Shown here piece after piece: positions 55,717 through 63,132 of a DNA stretch of 64,000 nucleotides. Origin of the DNA: G965204755 sp965243415 (GTDB lineage Bacteria > Acidobacteriota > Vicinamibacteria > Marinacidobacterales > Marinacidobacteraceae); contig OZ251549.1 of assembly GCA_965243415.1 (NCBI GenBank), forward strand, positions 4,340,001-4,404,000, in the 5' to 3' direction. Each line of letters starts with the position of its first letter. The first letter of the stretch is position 1. The translations under genes were made by a program, and so were the position numbers. The notes below the pieces were generated by a model. The model saw nothing but the letters and a program-made list of their open reading frames with translations. It ran no database searches and was not told the DNA's origin.

Positions 55717-56829
55717 ATGCCGGAAGTCGGCCTGAACCCGTTCCAGCCCGGGCGCGGGATCCTGCCGCCGCTGGTCGCCGGCCGGGAGAGGGAGTTGGAG
55801 ATCGCCGAACGACTGCTCGGCGACCTGGCCGGAGGGCGCTCGCCGACACCGGACCTGCTCTTCTACGGCCCCCGCGGGAACGGAAAGACGACCCTCCTGC
55901 TGGAGATCGGGCGGCGGGCGCGCGAGCGCGGAATGCGCGTCGAGAACTTGTCGGTTTACGCTCTCACCGATCCGAACCGGCTCGTCGGAATGCTCCGGGA
56001 GCGATCGCGGAGGTTCGGAGGAGTCTTCACCGGAGGCCGGACTGCCGGGTCGGGAGATTCGGTCACTCCGAGCGCCCCGTCGGAGGAGCCGGGCGCGCTC
56101 CTGGCCGGTTGGGTCAGGAGTGACGAGCACCGACCGCTCGTCGTCCTGCTGGACGAAGTCCACGCCATGTCGCCGGAGGTGGGGCGGTCGTTCTTCGCCG
56201 GAGCGCGGTGGGCGAAGTCGCGCGCAGCGCCGTTCTCGGTTCTCGCGGCGGGGCTCCCGGAGGCGCCCCGCCGCCTTCGCGACGCCGGCGTGTCCGACGG
56301 AAGCGGATTCCGGTTCCTTCCGGTGGGTCGGCTGGCGCGACCCGACGCCGTGGCGGCGCTCGTCGAGCCGGCGAGGGAATCGGGGCGTCCGCTGATCGAG
56401 GACGCGGCGACGCTGCTGGCTGAGGAATCGCAGGACTATCCCTACTTCGTCCAATTGATGGGAAGCGCCGCCTGGAGGGCAGCCGGAACCGATTCCGCGA
56501 TATCCCTCCGCGCGGCGCGGGAGGGAGTGGCCGAACTTCGCGACAGAATCGAGGAGTTCTTCCACTTCCGTTACCAGGAGGCGGAAGAGCACCGCATCGA
56601 GCCGGTCCTGAAACCGCTGGCCCTCCTCTTCCACGAACCCGACGGACACCTGACGGAATCCCGATTCGAGGCCTTCCTCCGTCGCGTCACCGATGGCGAC
56701 GAATCTGCGTTCGCTGCGCCCGCCCTCCGGGAGAAGTTGACCGATCTCGGGGTGGTGTGGTCCGAGCATCCCGGCGTCTGGGAGATGGGGATTCCCGGTT
56801 TCGCCGACTTCCTCGTTCGCCGGGGCTGA
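55717..56829 (+). CDS. AAA/archaeal-type P-loop ATPase, tandem paralogue 1
   Basis: A 370-residue soluble ATPase and first of six tandem copies. Walker A GPRGNGKTTLLLEIGRRA is at residues 51-68, Walker B HRPLVVLLDEVHAMSPEV near residue 143, then APFSVLAAGLPEAPRRLRDA where other copies have AAGTPDAPRR. The lid region SQDYPYFVQLMGSAAWRAA and a winged-helix-like C-terminus ending VWEMGIPGFADFLVRRG follow. The fold resembles the archaeal ATPase (PF01637)/ORC-like group. No nuclease or sensor domain is fused, and there are no membrane segments. It is the most divergent of the six. Biological role unknown. Confidence 0.83.
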   Translation: MPEVGLNPFQPGRGILPPLVAGRERELEIAERLLGDLAGGRSPTPDLLFYGPRGNGKTTLLLEIGRRARERGMRVENLSVYALTDPNRLVGMLRERSRRFGGVFTGGRTAGSGDSVTPSAPSEEPGALLAGWVRSDEHRPLVVLLDEVHAMSPEVGRSFFAGARWAKSRAAPFSVLAAGLPEAPRRLRDAGVSDGSGFRFLPVGRLARPDAVAALVEPARESGRPLIEDAATLLAEESQDYPYFVQLMGSAAWRAAGTDSAISLRAAREGVAELRDRIEEFFHFRYQEAEEHRIEPVLKPLALLFHEPDGHLTESRFEAFLRRVTDGDESAFAAPALREKLTDLGVVWSEHPGVWEMGIPGFADFLVRRG

Positions 56830-56958
56830 GCCGCCGACGCGCGGGGCCGGGGCTGCGCCGGTGCTCCTCTAGCGGGCCGAGTCTTCGCGGTCCGCCGGGC
56901 CCGCCGGGCCCGCCGGGCAGTGCCACAACGGGTTCGGCAGGGCACCGGGCGCGGCGGT

Positions 56959-56964
56959 TATTCT
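56959..56964 (+). promoter_or_regulatory. -10 box TATTCT, paralogue 2
   Basis: TATTCT plus six bases (CCGGGG) precedes the ATG at 56971. The upstream 30 bases, including GGGTTCGGCAGGGC, recur before paralogues 4 and 6 and may contain the -35 element. Confidence 0.65.
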
Positions 56965-56970
56965 CCGGGG

Positions 56971-58086
56971 ATGCCGAAGATCGGCGCCAACCCGTTCCAG
57001 CCCGGCCGCGGGGTCCTGCCGCCGCTGGTCGCGGGCCGGGAGCGCGAGTTGGAGTTGGCAGAGGAGTACCTGGCCGTTCTCGACCGGGGGGAGTCCCCGC
57101 CGGACGACCTGCTGTTCTACGGCCCGCGCGGCAACGGGAAGACGACTCTCCGGCTCGAGATCGAGCGCCGCGCGCGGGACCGCCGCCTGCGAGTGGAACG
57201 CCTCCCGGTGGCGGCGCTCACCGACGGTTCCCGACTCGTCCGGCAACTGCAGGAACGAGCCGGGGTCCTGGGTGCCCAGGTCACCGGGGTCCAAATCGCA
57301 GGGTCCGGAATGACGGGCGCCCCGCCGGCCCCGATCGAGGACATCGACCGCCTGTTCGCCCTCTGGGTCGGCGCGGTCGGGGCGCGACCCATGGTGATCA
57401 CCCTGGACGAGGTACAGGCGCTCGATCCCGACACCGCCCGGCCGTTCTTCGAGGCTGTCCAAGAGGCGAAGACGCGGGCCGCGCCGTTCCTGGTGATCGC
57501 CGCCGGAACTCCGGACGCACCGCGCCGGATTCAGCAGGCGGGGACCTTCAACGAACGCGGCTTCAAGAAACGCCGCGTCGGTCGGCTCGATCGCCTGGCC
57601 ACGCTGGAGGCCCTCCGGGAACCGGCGCGCGCCTCGGGGCGGCCGTTCACCGAAGCCGCGGCAGGGTTCCTGGCCGAACAGTCGCAGGACTATCCCTACT
57701 TCGTCCAGTTGCTGGGACGCGCTGCCTGGAAGGCCGCTGCGAAGGGCGCTGTAGAGATCTCCCTCCGGGAGGCGCAACAGGGCAACGCCGAGTGCGCCGA
57801 GGACATCGAGGAGTTCTACGCCGGGCGTTATCGGGAAGCCCGTGCGAGAGGCGTGGCGGCGGCGCTGAGGCCCCTGGCTCGCCGGTTCGCCGAGCAGGAC
57901 GGACGCCTCACGGAATCGCAACTGGAAAGATTGCTTCAACGCTTGGGTGAAGAGCCCGAAATCTCGATGGATGGCCCCACACTCGAACAGGAGTTGTCCG
58001 ATCTCGGTGTCGTGTGGCCGGCCCGCACGGAGGTCTGGGAAATGGGGATTCCCAGTTTCGCGGACTACCTGCTCCGCCGGGGCTGA
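56971..58086 (+). CDS. AAA/archaeal-type P-loop ATPase, tandem paralogue 2
   Basis: A 371-residue copy starting MPKIGANPFQPGRGVLPPL. Walker A is YGPRGNGKTTLRLEIERR, Walker B is MVITLDEVQALDPDTARPFF, the sensor segment is FLVIAAGTPDAPRRIQQAGT, and the lid region is LAEQSQDYPYFVQLLGRAAW. Its N-terminal two thirds are nearly identical to paralogues 5 and 6 (for example QLQERAGVLG and IAGSGMTG), while its last 90 residues (ARGVAAALRPLARRFAEQDG) differ. It has its own promoter and a 141-base spacer from paralogue 1 containing three copies of CCGCCGGGC (56892-56918). Confidence 0.84.
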   Translation: MPKIGANPFQPGRGVLPPLVAGRERELELAEEYLAVLDRGESPPDDLLFYGPRGNGKTTLRLEIERRARDRRLRVERLPVAALTDGSRLVRQLQERAGVLGAQVTGVQIAGSGMTGAPPAPIEDIDRLFALWVGAVGARPMVITLDEVQALDPDTARPFFEAVQEAKTRAAPFLVIAAGTPDAPRRIQQAGTFNERGFKKRRVGRLDRLATLEALREPARASGRPFTEAAAGFLAEQSQDYPYFVQLLGRAAWKAAAKGAVEISLREAQQGNAECAEDIEEFYAGRYREARARGVAAALRPLARRFAEQDGRLTESQLERLLQRLGEEPEISMDGPTLEQELSDLGVVWPARTEVWEMGIPSFADYLLRRG

Positions 58087-58206
58087 CCCGCCGACACACC
58101 GGGCAGTCGGACACCGACGCCCCGGAGACTCGAAGTCGCGGCCGGCCGGCCTGCCCGCCAGTGCTGATGGATGGCGCCACGCGCGCCAGGTCCCCGGCAC
58201 GGCGAT

Positions 58207-58212
58207 TATTCT
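58207..58212 (+). promoter_or_regulatory. -10 box TATTCT, paralogue 3
   Basis: The same TATTCT-CCGGGG-ATG arrangement as paralogue 2, six bases before the ATG at 58219. The upstream block differs from copies 2, 4 and 6 (CCCCGGCACGGCGAT). Confidence 0.65.
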
Positions 58213-58218
58213 CCGGGG

Positions 58219-59334
58219 ATGCCGGAAGTCGGCCTGAATCCGTTCCAGCCCGGGCGCGGGATGTCCCCGCCGCTGCTCGCGGGCCGGGAGGCGGAGTTGG
58301 CAGCGGCGGAGCAATGCTTCGTGCGGTTGTCGGAGGGACGCTCGGCTCCGCGGGACCTGTCCTTCTACGGTCCGCGCGGCAACGGGAAGACCGCCCTGCT
58401 CCTGGAGATCGAGCACCGCGCCCGGAAACGCGATTTCCGCGCGGAGACTCTCCCGGTGGACGCGCTCACCGACCGCGCCGGGCTCGTTCGCGCGCTGCAG
58501 GAGCGGACCGGGGCGCTCGCCGGCCAGGTGACCGGCGCCCCGTTCGCGGGATTCGGCGCCTCGACCACTCCCCGCCAGCCCAGCGCGGAGATCGAGAAGC
58601 TGTTCGCCGCCTGGCTCGGGAGCGAGGCCTTCCGACCGTTGGTACTCGTCGTGGACGAAGTACAGGTGCTGGCCCCGGAAGCTGCCCGCCCCTTCTTCGC
58701 GGCGGTACAGCGCGCCAAGTCGGGGCCGGTCCCGTTCCTGCTCGTCTGCGCCGGAACCCCCGACGCACCGCGCCGCATCCGTCAGGCGGGGACCTTCAAC
58801 GAGCGCGGTTTCACCCAGTACCGAATCGGTCGGCTCGATCGGTCGGCCACGCTGGCGGCGCTCCGGGAACCGGCGCAGGCCTCGGGGCGTCCGTTCACCC
58901 AGGACGCGGCCGGCTTCCTCGCCGAACAGTCGCAGGACTATCCCTTCTTCATCCAACTCCTGGGAAGCGCCGCCTGGGAAGCCGCTGCCGAAGACGCTGT
59001 CGAGATCTCCCTGCGGGAGGCGCAGCAGGGCGCCGCGGAGTGCGTCCACACCATCGAGACTCTCTACGAAGGCCGTTACCAGGAGGCCAGAGAACACCGC
59101 ATCGAACCGGTCCTGGCCCCGCTGGCCTCGCTCGTCTCCGAACACGGCGGAGAGATCACGGACTCGCAGTTGAAACCTCTGCTCCGGCACTTCGGGGCCG
59201 AGCCGGAGATTCCGTTCGACGACCTCTCCCTGCGGGGCGAACTCTCCGACCTCGGCGTGCTGTGGCCAGTGCGCCCCGGGGTCTGGGAGATGGGGATTCC
59301 CGGTTTCGCGAACTACCTGCTCTGCCGCGGTTGA
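58219..59334 (+). CDS. AAA/archaeal-type P-loop ATPase, tandem paralogue 3
   Basis: A 371-residue copy starting MPEVGLNPFQPGRGMSPPL. Walker A YGPRGNGKTALLLEIEHRA, Walker B LVLVVDEVQVLAPEAARPFF and the lid segment SQDYPFFIQLLGSAAWEAA are all intact. The central variable region (residues 95-125, VTGAPFAGFGASTTPRQPSA) is unlike the other copies. The C-terminal 80 residues (LAPLASLVSEHGGEITDSQL onward) are almost identical, also in DNA, to paralogue 5. Confidence 0.84.
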   Translation: MPEVGLNPFQPGRGMSPPLLAGREAELAAAEQCFVRLSEGRSAPRDLSFYGPRGNGKTALLLEIEHRARKRDFRAETLPVDALTDRAGLVRALQERTGALAGQVTGAPFAGFGASTTPRQPSAEIEKLFAAWLGSEAFRPLVLVVDEVQVLAPEAARPFFAAVQRAKSGPVPFLLVCAGTPDAPRRIRQAGTFNERGFTQYRIGRLDRSATLAALREPAQASGRPFTQDAAGFLAEQSQDYPFFIQLLGSAAWEAAAEDAVEISLREAQQGAAECVHTIETLYEGRYQEAREHRIEPVLAPLASLVSEHGGEITDSQLKPLLRHFGAEPEIPFDDLSLRGELSDLGVLWPVRPGVWEMGIPGFANYLLCRG

Positions 59335-59438
59335 CCCGCCCACTCCGGAATGGCGCCCGGGGCGCCCCGGCGGCGAAGCCCGCCCGCCCCCGCCGAGCAG
59401 GGCCACAACGGGTTCGGCAGGGCGCCGGGCGCGGCGGA

Positions 59439-59444
59439 TATTCC
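59439..59444 (+). promoter_or_regulatory. -10 box TATTCC, paralogue 4
   Basis: TATTCC ends six bases before the ATG at 59451. The preceding GGGTTCGGCAGGGCGCCGGG block matches those of paralogues 2 and 6. Confidence 0.6.
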
Positions 59445-59450
59445 CCGGGG

Positions 59451-60569
59451 ATGCCGGAAGTCGGTCTGAATCCGTTCCAACCCGGGCGCGGCATCCTGCC
59501 GCCGCTGCTCGCCGGACGCGAAGTCGAACTGGACGCCGCGGACGAAGCGTTGGCCCAGTTGACAGCCGGCCGATCGCCGTCGGAGGACCTGCTCTTCTAC
59601 GGCCCCCGCGGAAACGGCAAGACGACCCTCCTGCTGGAGGTCGAGCGCCGCGCGCGGGAACGCGGCCTCCGCGTGGAGGGCCTCGCGCCGCCGGCGCTCG
59701 ATGGAGTCGAAAAACTCGTCCGCGACCTGCGGGAGCGGACCGGCCGGCTCAAGGGCCAGATGACCGGCTTTCCATTTCTCGGCGTCGGAGGAACGGGCGT
59801 CCCGACAGCGCCGACGGAGAATGTCGAGCGTCTGCTCGTTTCCTGGGTCGACGCCGAGCCCACGCGGCCCCTGGTGATCGTCCTGGACGAAGTCCAGACG
59901 CTGCCGCCGGAGGTGGGGCGACCGTTCTTCGATGCGGTGCAGAAGGCGAAGTACCGCGCGGCGCCGTTCCTGGTGCTCACGGCGGGAACTCCGGACGCGC
60001 CTCGGCGACTTCTCCAATGCGGAACCTACAACGAACGCGGCTTCGAGTTCCTTCCGGTGGGCCGGCTCGCGCGACCGGACACGAACACCGCGCTCTCGGA
60101 GCCGGCCCGTAACGCCGGATGCCCGATCGCGCCGGACGCGCTCGCGCTGTTGGCGGACGAGTCGCAGGATTATCCCTACTTCGTCCAGCGGCTCGGCCAC
60201 GCTGCCTGGCGAGCCGCGGCGCGGACCGGGACCGACGGCATCTTCCTCGCAGCGGCAGAACAGGGCATCGCCGCGTGCGGAGCGAGGATCGAGCGCTTCT
60301 ACGAAGACCGTTACCAGGAGGCCCGCGCCCGCCGAGTCGCTCCGGTGCTGAAGCCCCTCGCACGCCTCTTCTCGGAAACCGACGGACAAGTGACGGAGAG
60401 TCAACTGGAGTCGCTCCTGCGAACCCTCGTCGACGAGGGCAAGGTTCCGTACGACGACTTGGCGCTCGAGCAGGAATTGGCGGATCTCGGCGTGGTCTGG
60501 TCGATCCGCCCCGGCGTGTGGGAACCGGGGATTCCCAGTTTCGCGGACTACCTGCTCCGCCGCGGCTGA
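59451..60569 (+). CDS. AAA/archaeal-type P-loop ATPase, tandem paralogue 4
   Basis: A 372-residue copy starting MPEVGLNPFQPGRGILPPLL. Walker A YGPRGNGKTTLLLEVERRA, Walker B PLVIVLDEVQTLPPEVGRPF, then FLVLTAGTPDAPRRLLQCGT. Its second half (FLPVGRLARPDTNTALSEPA, SQDYPYFVQRLGHAAWRAAA, GTDGIFLAAAEQGIAACGAR) is the apparent relative of the second half of paralogue 6. It ends VWEPGIPSFADYLLRRG, with Pro where copies 1-3 and 5 have Met. Confidence 0.84.
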   Translation: MPEVGLNPFQPGRGILPPLLAGREVELDAADEALAQLTAGRSPSEDLLFYGPRGNGKTTLLLEVERRARERGLRVEGLAPPALDGVEKLVRDLRERTGRLKGQMTGFPFLGVGGTGVPTAPTENVERLLVSWVDAEPTRPLVIVLDEVQTLPPEVGRPFFDAVQKAKYRAAPFLVLTAGTPDAPRRLLQCGTYNERGFEFLPVGRLARPDTNTALSEPARNAGCPIAPDALALLADESQDYPYFVQRLGHAAWRAAARTGTDGIFLAAAEQGIAACGARIERFYEDRYQEARARRVAPVLKPLARLFSETDGQVTESQLESLLRTLVDEGKVPYDDLALEQELADLGVVWSIRPGVWEPGIPSFADYLLRRG

Positions 60570-60661
60570 CCCGCCGACACGCCGGGCGGTGGCGGCGCTC
60601 CCCGAACGGGCCGAGCCTTCGCGGTCCGGCGCAGGTTGCGCCCTGCCCCGGGCACGGCGGT

Positions 60662-60667
60662 TATTCT
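60662..60667 (+). promoter_or_regulatory. -10 box TATTCT, paralogue 5
   Basis: TATTCT and six bases (GCGGGG) precede the ATG at 60674. The upstream block (GCCCCGGGCACGGCGGT) differs from copies 2, 4 and 6. Confidence 0.65.
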
Positions 60668-60673
60668 GCGGGG

Positions 60674-61789
60674 ATGCCGAAGATCGGCGCGAACCCGTTC
60701 CGACCCGGCCGCGGGGTCCTGCCGCCGCTGATCGCGGGGCGGGAGCGCGAGTTGGAGTTGGCCGAGGAGTATCTGGCCATTCTCGACCGGGGGGAGTCCC
60801 CGTCGGACGACCTGCTGTTCTACGGCCCGCGCGGTAACGGGAAGACGACTCTCCGGCTCGAGATCGAGCGCCGCGCGCGGGCCCGCCACCTGCGAGTGGA
60901 ACGCTTCCCGGTAGCGGCGCTCACCGACCGTTCCCGACTCATCCGGCAACTGCAGGAACGAGCCGGGGTCCTGGGTGAGCGGGTCACCGGTGTCCGGAGC
61001 GCAGGGTCCGGAATGACGGGTACGCCGCCGGTCCCGATCGAGGATGTCGACCGCCTGTTCGCCCTCTGGGTCGGCGCGGGCGGAGCGCGACCCACGGTGA
61101 TCACCCTGGACGAGGTACAGGCGCTCGATCCCGACACCGCCCGGCCGTTCTTCGAGGCCGTCCAGGAGGCGAAGTCCCGGGCCGCGCCATTCCTGATGAT
61201 CGCCGCCGGGACTCCGGACGCACCGTACCGGATTCAGCAGGCGGGGACTTTCAACGAGCGCGGCTTCAGGAAACGCCGCGTCGGTCGGCTCGATCGTCCG
61301 GCCGCGCTGGCGGCGCTCCGGGAACCGGCGCGCGCCTCGGGGCGGCCGTTCACCGAGGCCGCGGCCGGGTTCCTCGCCGAGCAGTCGCAGGACTATCCCT
61401 ACTTCGTCCAGTTGCTGGGGCGCGCCGCCTGGAAGGCCACCGCAGGGGGCGCCGGCGAGATCTCCCTGCGGGAAGCGCAACAGGGCAACGCCGAGTGCGC
61501 CGAGGACATCGAGGAGTTCTACGCCGGGCGCTATGAAGAGGCCGAATTCCGGCGAGTCGAACCGGCCTTGGCCCCGCTGGCCTCGCTCGTCTCCGAACAC
61601 GGCGGAGAGATCACGGACTCGCAGTTGAAACCGCTGCTCCGACACTTCGGGGCCGAGCCGGAGATTCCGTTCGACGACCTCTCCCTGCGGGACGAACTCT
61701 CCGACCTCGGCGTGCTGTGGCCAGTGCGCCCCGGGGCCTGGGAGATGGGGATTCCCGGTTTCGCGGACTACGTTCTCCGCCGCGGCTGA
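60674..61789 (+). CDS. AAA/archaeal-type P-loop ATPase, tandem paralogue 5 (mosaic)
   Basis: A 371-residue copy starting MPKIGANPFRPGRGVLPPLI. The first 290 residues follow paralogue 2 (and for 200 residues paralogue 6), including VTGVRSAGSGMTGTPPVPIE and FEAVQEAKSRAAPFLMIAAG. From VEPALAPLASLVSEHGGE (about base 61560) to near the stop it follows paralogue 3, with DNA identity over roughly 200 bases. ATPase motifs are intact. This is a recombinant structure best explained by gene conversion or unequal crossing-over. Confidence 0.84.
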   Translation: MPKIGANPFRPGRGVLPPLIAGRERELELAEEYLAILDRGESPSDDLLFYGPRGNGKTTLRLEIERRARARHLRVERFPVAALTDRSRLIRQLQERAGVLGERVTGVRSAGSGMTGTPPVPIEDVDRLFALWVGAGGARPTVITLDEVQALDPDTARPFFEAVQEAKSRAAPFLMIAAGTPDAPYRIQQAGTFNERGFRKRRVGRLDRPAALAALREPARASGRPFTEAAAGFLAEQSQDYPYFVQLLGRAAWKATAGGAGEISLREAQQGNAECAEDIEEFYAGRYEEAEFRRVEPALAPLASLVSEHGGEITDSQLKPLLRHFGAEPEIPFDDLSLRDELSDLGVLWPVRPGAWEMGIPGFADYVLRRG

Positions 61790-61915
61790 CCCGCCGACTC
61801 CGGGAGGGCGCCGGGGCGCCCGGGCCGCGAAGCCTCGCCCGCCCCGGTGGCGAAGCCCCGCCCGCCCCTCCGAGCGGGGCCGCTACGGGTTCGGCAGAGC
61901 GCCGGGCGCGGCGGT

Positions 61916-61921
61916 TATTCT
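61916..61921 (+). promoter_or_regulatory. -10 box TATTCT, paralogue 6
   Basis: TATTCT plus CCGGGG before the ATG at 61928, with the GGGTTCGGCAGAGCGCCGGG block upstream as in paralogues 2 and 4. Confidence 0.65.
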
Positions 61922-61927
61922 CCGGGG

Positions 61928-63046
61928 ATGCCGAAGATCGGTGCGAACCCGTTCCAGCCCGGACGCGGCGTGCTGCCGCCGCTGATCGCCGGTCGGGAGC
62001 GCGAGTTGGAAGTCGCGGAGGAGCGTCTGGCCGTTCTCGCTCGGGGGGAATCGCCGCCGGAAGATCTGCTGTTCTACGGCCCGCGCGGTAACGGGAAGAC
62101 GACTCTCCGGCTCGAGGTCGAGCGTCGCGCGCGGGACCGCCACCTGCGAGTGGAACGCTTCCCGGTGGCGGCGCTCACCGACCGTTCCCGACTCGTCCGG
62201 CAACTGCAGGAACGAGCCGGGGTCCTGGGTGACCGGGTCACCGGTGTCCGGAGCGCAGGGTCCGGAATGACGGGTACGCCGCCGGTCCCGATCGAGGATG
62301 TCGACCGCCTGTTCGCCCTCTGGGTCGGCGCGGGCGGAGCGCGACCCACGGTGATCACCCTGGACGAGGTACAGGCGCTCGATCCCGACATCGCCCGGCC
62401 GTTCTTCGAGGCCGTCCAGGAGGCGAAGTCCCGGGCCGCGCCGTTCCTGATGATCGCCGCCGGAACTCCGGACGCACCGCGCCGGATTCAGCAGGCGGGA
62501 ACCTTCAACGAACGCGGCTTCGAACCCGTGCCGGTGGGCCGGCTCGAACACTCGGACACGACCGCGGCTCTGGCGGAGCCGGCGCGAGCGGCCGGTCGGC
62601 CGATCGCGCCGGACGCGCTCGCGCTGCTGGCGGAAGAGTCGCAGGACTATCCCTACTTCGTCCAACGGCTCGGCCACGCTTCCTGGCGAGCCGCAGCGCG
62701 GACCGGGACCGACAGCATCTCCCTGACAGCGGCGGAACAGGGCATCGCCGAGTGCGGAGCGAGGATCGAGCGCTTCTACGAAGACCGCTACCAGGAGGTC
62801 CGCGCCCGACGAGTCGCGCCGGCGCTGAAGCCCCTCGCGCGTCTCTTCGCGGAAAACGACGGTCGAGTCACGGAGAGTCAACTGGGGTCGCTTCTGCATG
62901 CCCTCGTCGACGAAGGCGCGGTCGGGTTCGACGACTTGGCGCTCGAACAGGAATTGTCGGATCTCGGCGTGGTCTGGTCGGTCCGCCCCGGCCTGTGGGA
63001 ACCGGGGATTCCCAGTTTCGCGGACTACCTGATCCACCGGGGCTGA
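61928..63046 (+). CDS. AAA/archaeal-type P-loop ATPase, tandem paralogue 6 (mosaic)
   Basis: A 372-residue copy starting MPKIGANPFQPGRGVLPPLI. Up to TFNERGF (about base 62520) it is nearly identical to paralogue 5; after that it follows paralogue 4 (VPVGRLEHSDTTAALAEPAR, SQDYPYFVQRLGHASWRAAA, RTGTDSISLTAAEQGIAECG). Walker A and Walker B (TVITLDEVQALDPDIARPFF) are intact. It is the last gene of the array and is followed at once by a strong hairpin. Confidence 0.84.
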   Translation: MPKIGANPFQPGRGVLPPLIAGRERELEVAEERLAVLARGESPPEDLLFYGPRGNGKTTLRLEVERRARDRHLRVERFPVAALTDRSRLVRQLQERAGVLGDRVTGVRSAGSGMTGTPPVPIEDVDRLFALWVGAGGARPTVITLDEVQALDPDIARPFFEAVQEAKSRAAPFLMIAAGTPDAPRRIQQAGTFNERGFEPVPVGRLEHSDTTAALAEPARAAGRPIAPDALALLAEESQDYPYFVQRLGHASWRAAARTGTDSISLTAAEQGIAECGARIERFYEDRYQEVRARRVAPALKPLARLFAENDGRVTESQLGSLLHALVDEGAVGFDDLALEQELSDLGVVWSVRPGLWEPGIPSFADYLIHRG

Positions 63047-63117
63047 CCCCCGGCGCCGTCGGGCCGGGGGGCGCAACGCAAGGCGGGCCCGGAGGGAGTC
63101 GGACCCCCCTTCCGGGC
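63047..63117 (+). terminator. Probable transcription-end hairpins after the ATPase array
   Basis: Immediately after the TGA of paralogue 6, CCCCCGGC (63047-63054) pairs with GCCGGGGG (63063-63070) around an 8-base loop. A second hairpin follows, GCCCGGA (63087-63093) with TCCGGGC (63111-63117). Neither has a T-run, so termination is inferred from position and stability. Confidence 0.5.
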
Positions 63118-63132
63118 TGCCGCCTCCGGGAG

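Noticed and set aside
55705..63046. Regularly spaced repeats could suggest a CRISPR array
   Set aside because: The period is about 1.24 kb and each unit is a complete coding gene; there are no short repeats with unique spacers.
48361..63101. Shared CCGGAGGGAGTCG at 48361-48373 and 63089-63101 as possible attachment-site direct repeats bounding an island
   Set aside because: Only 13-14 bases of simple GC-rich sequence, no integrase gene and no tRNA at either end.
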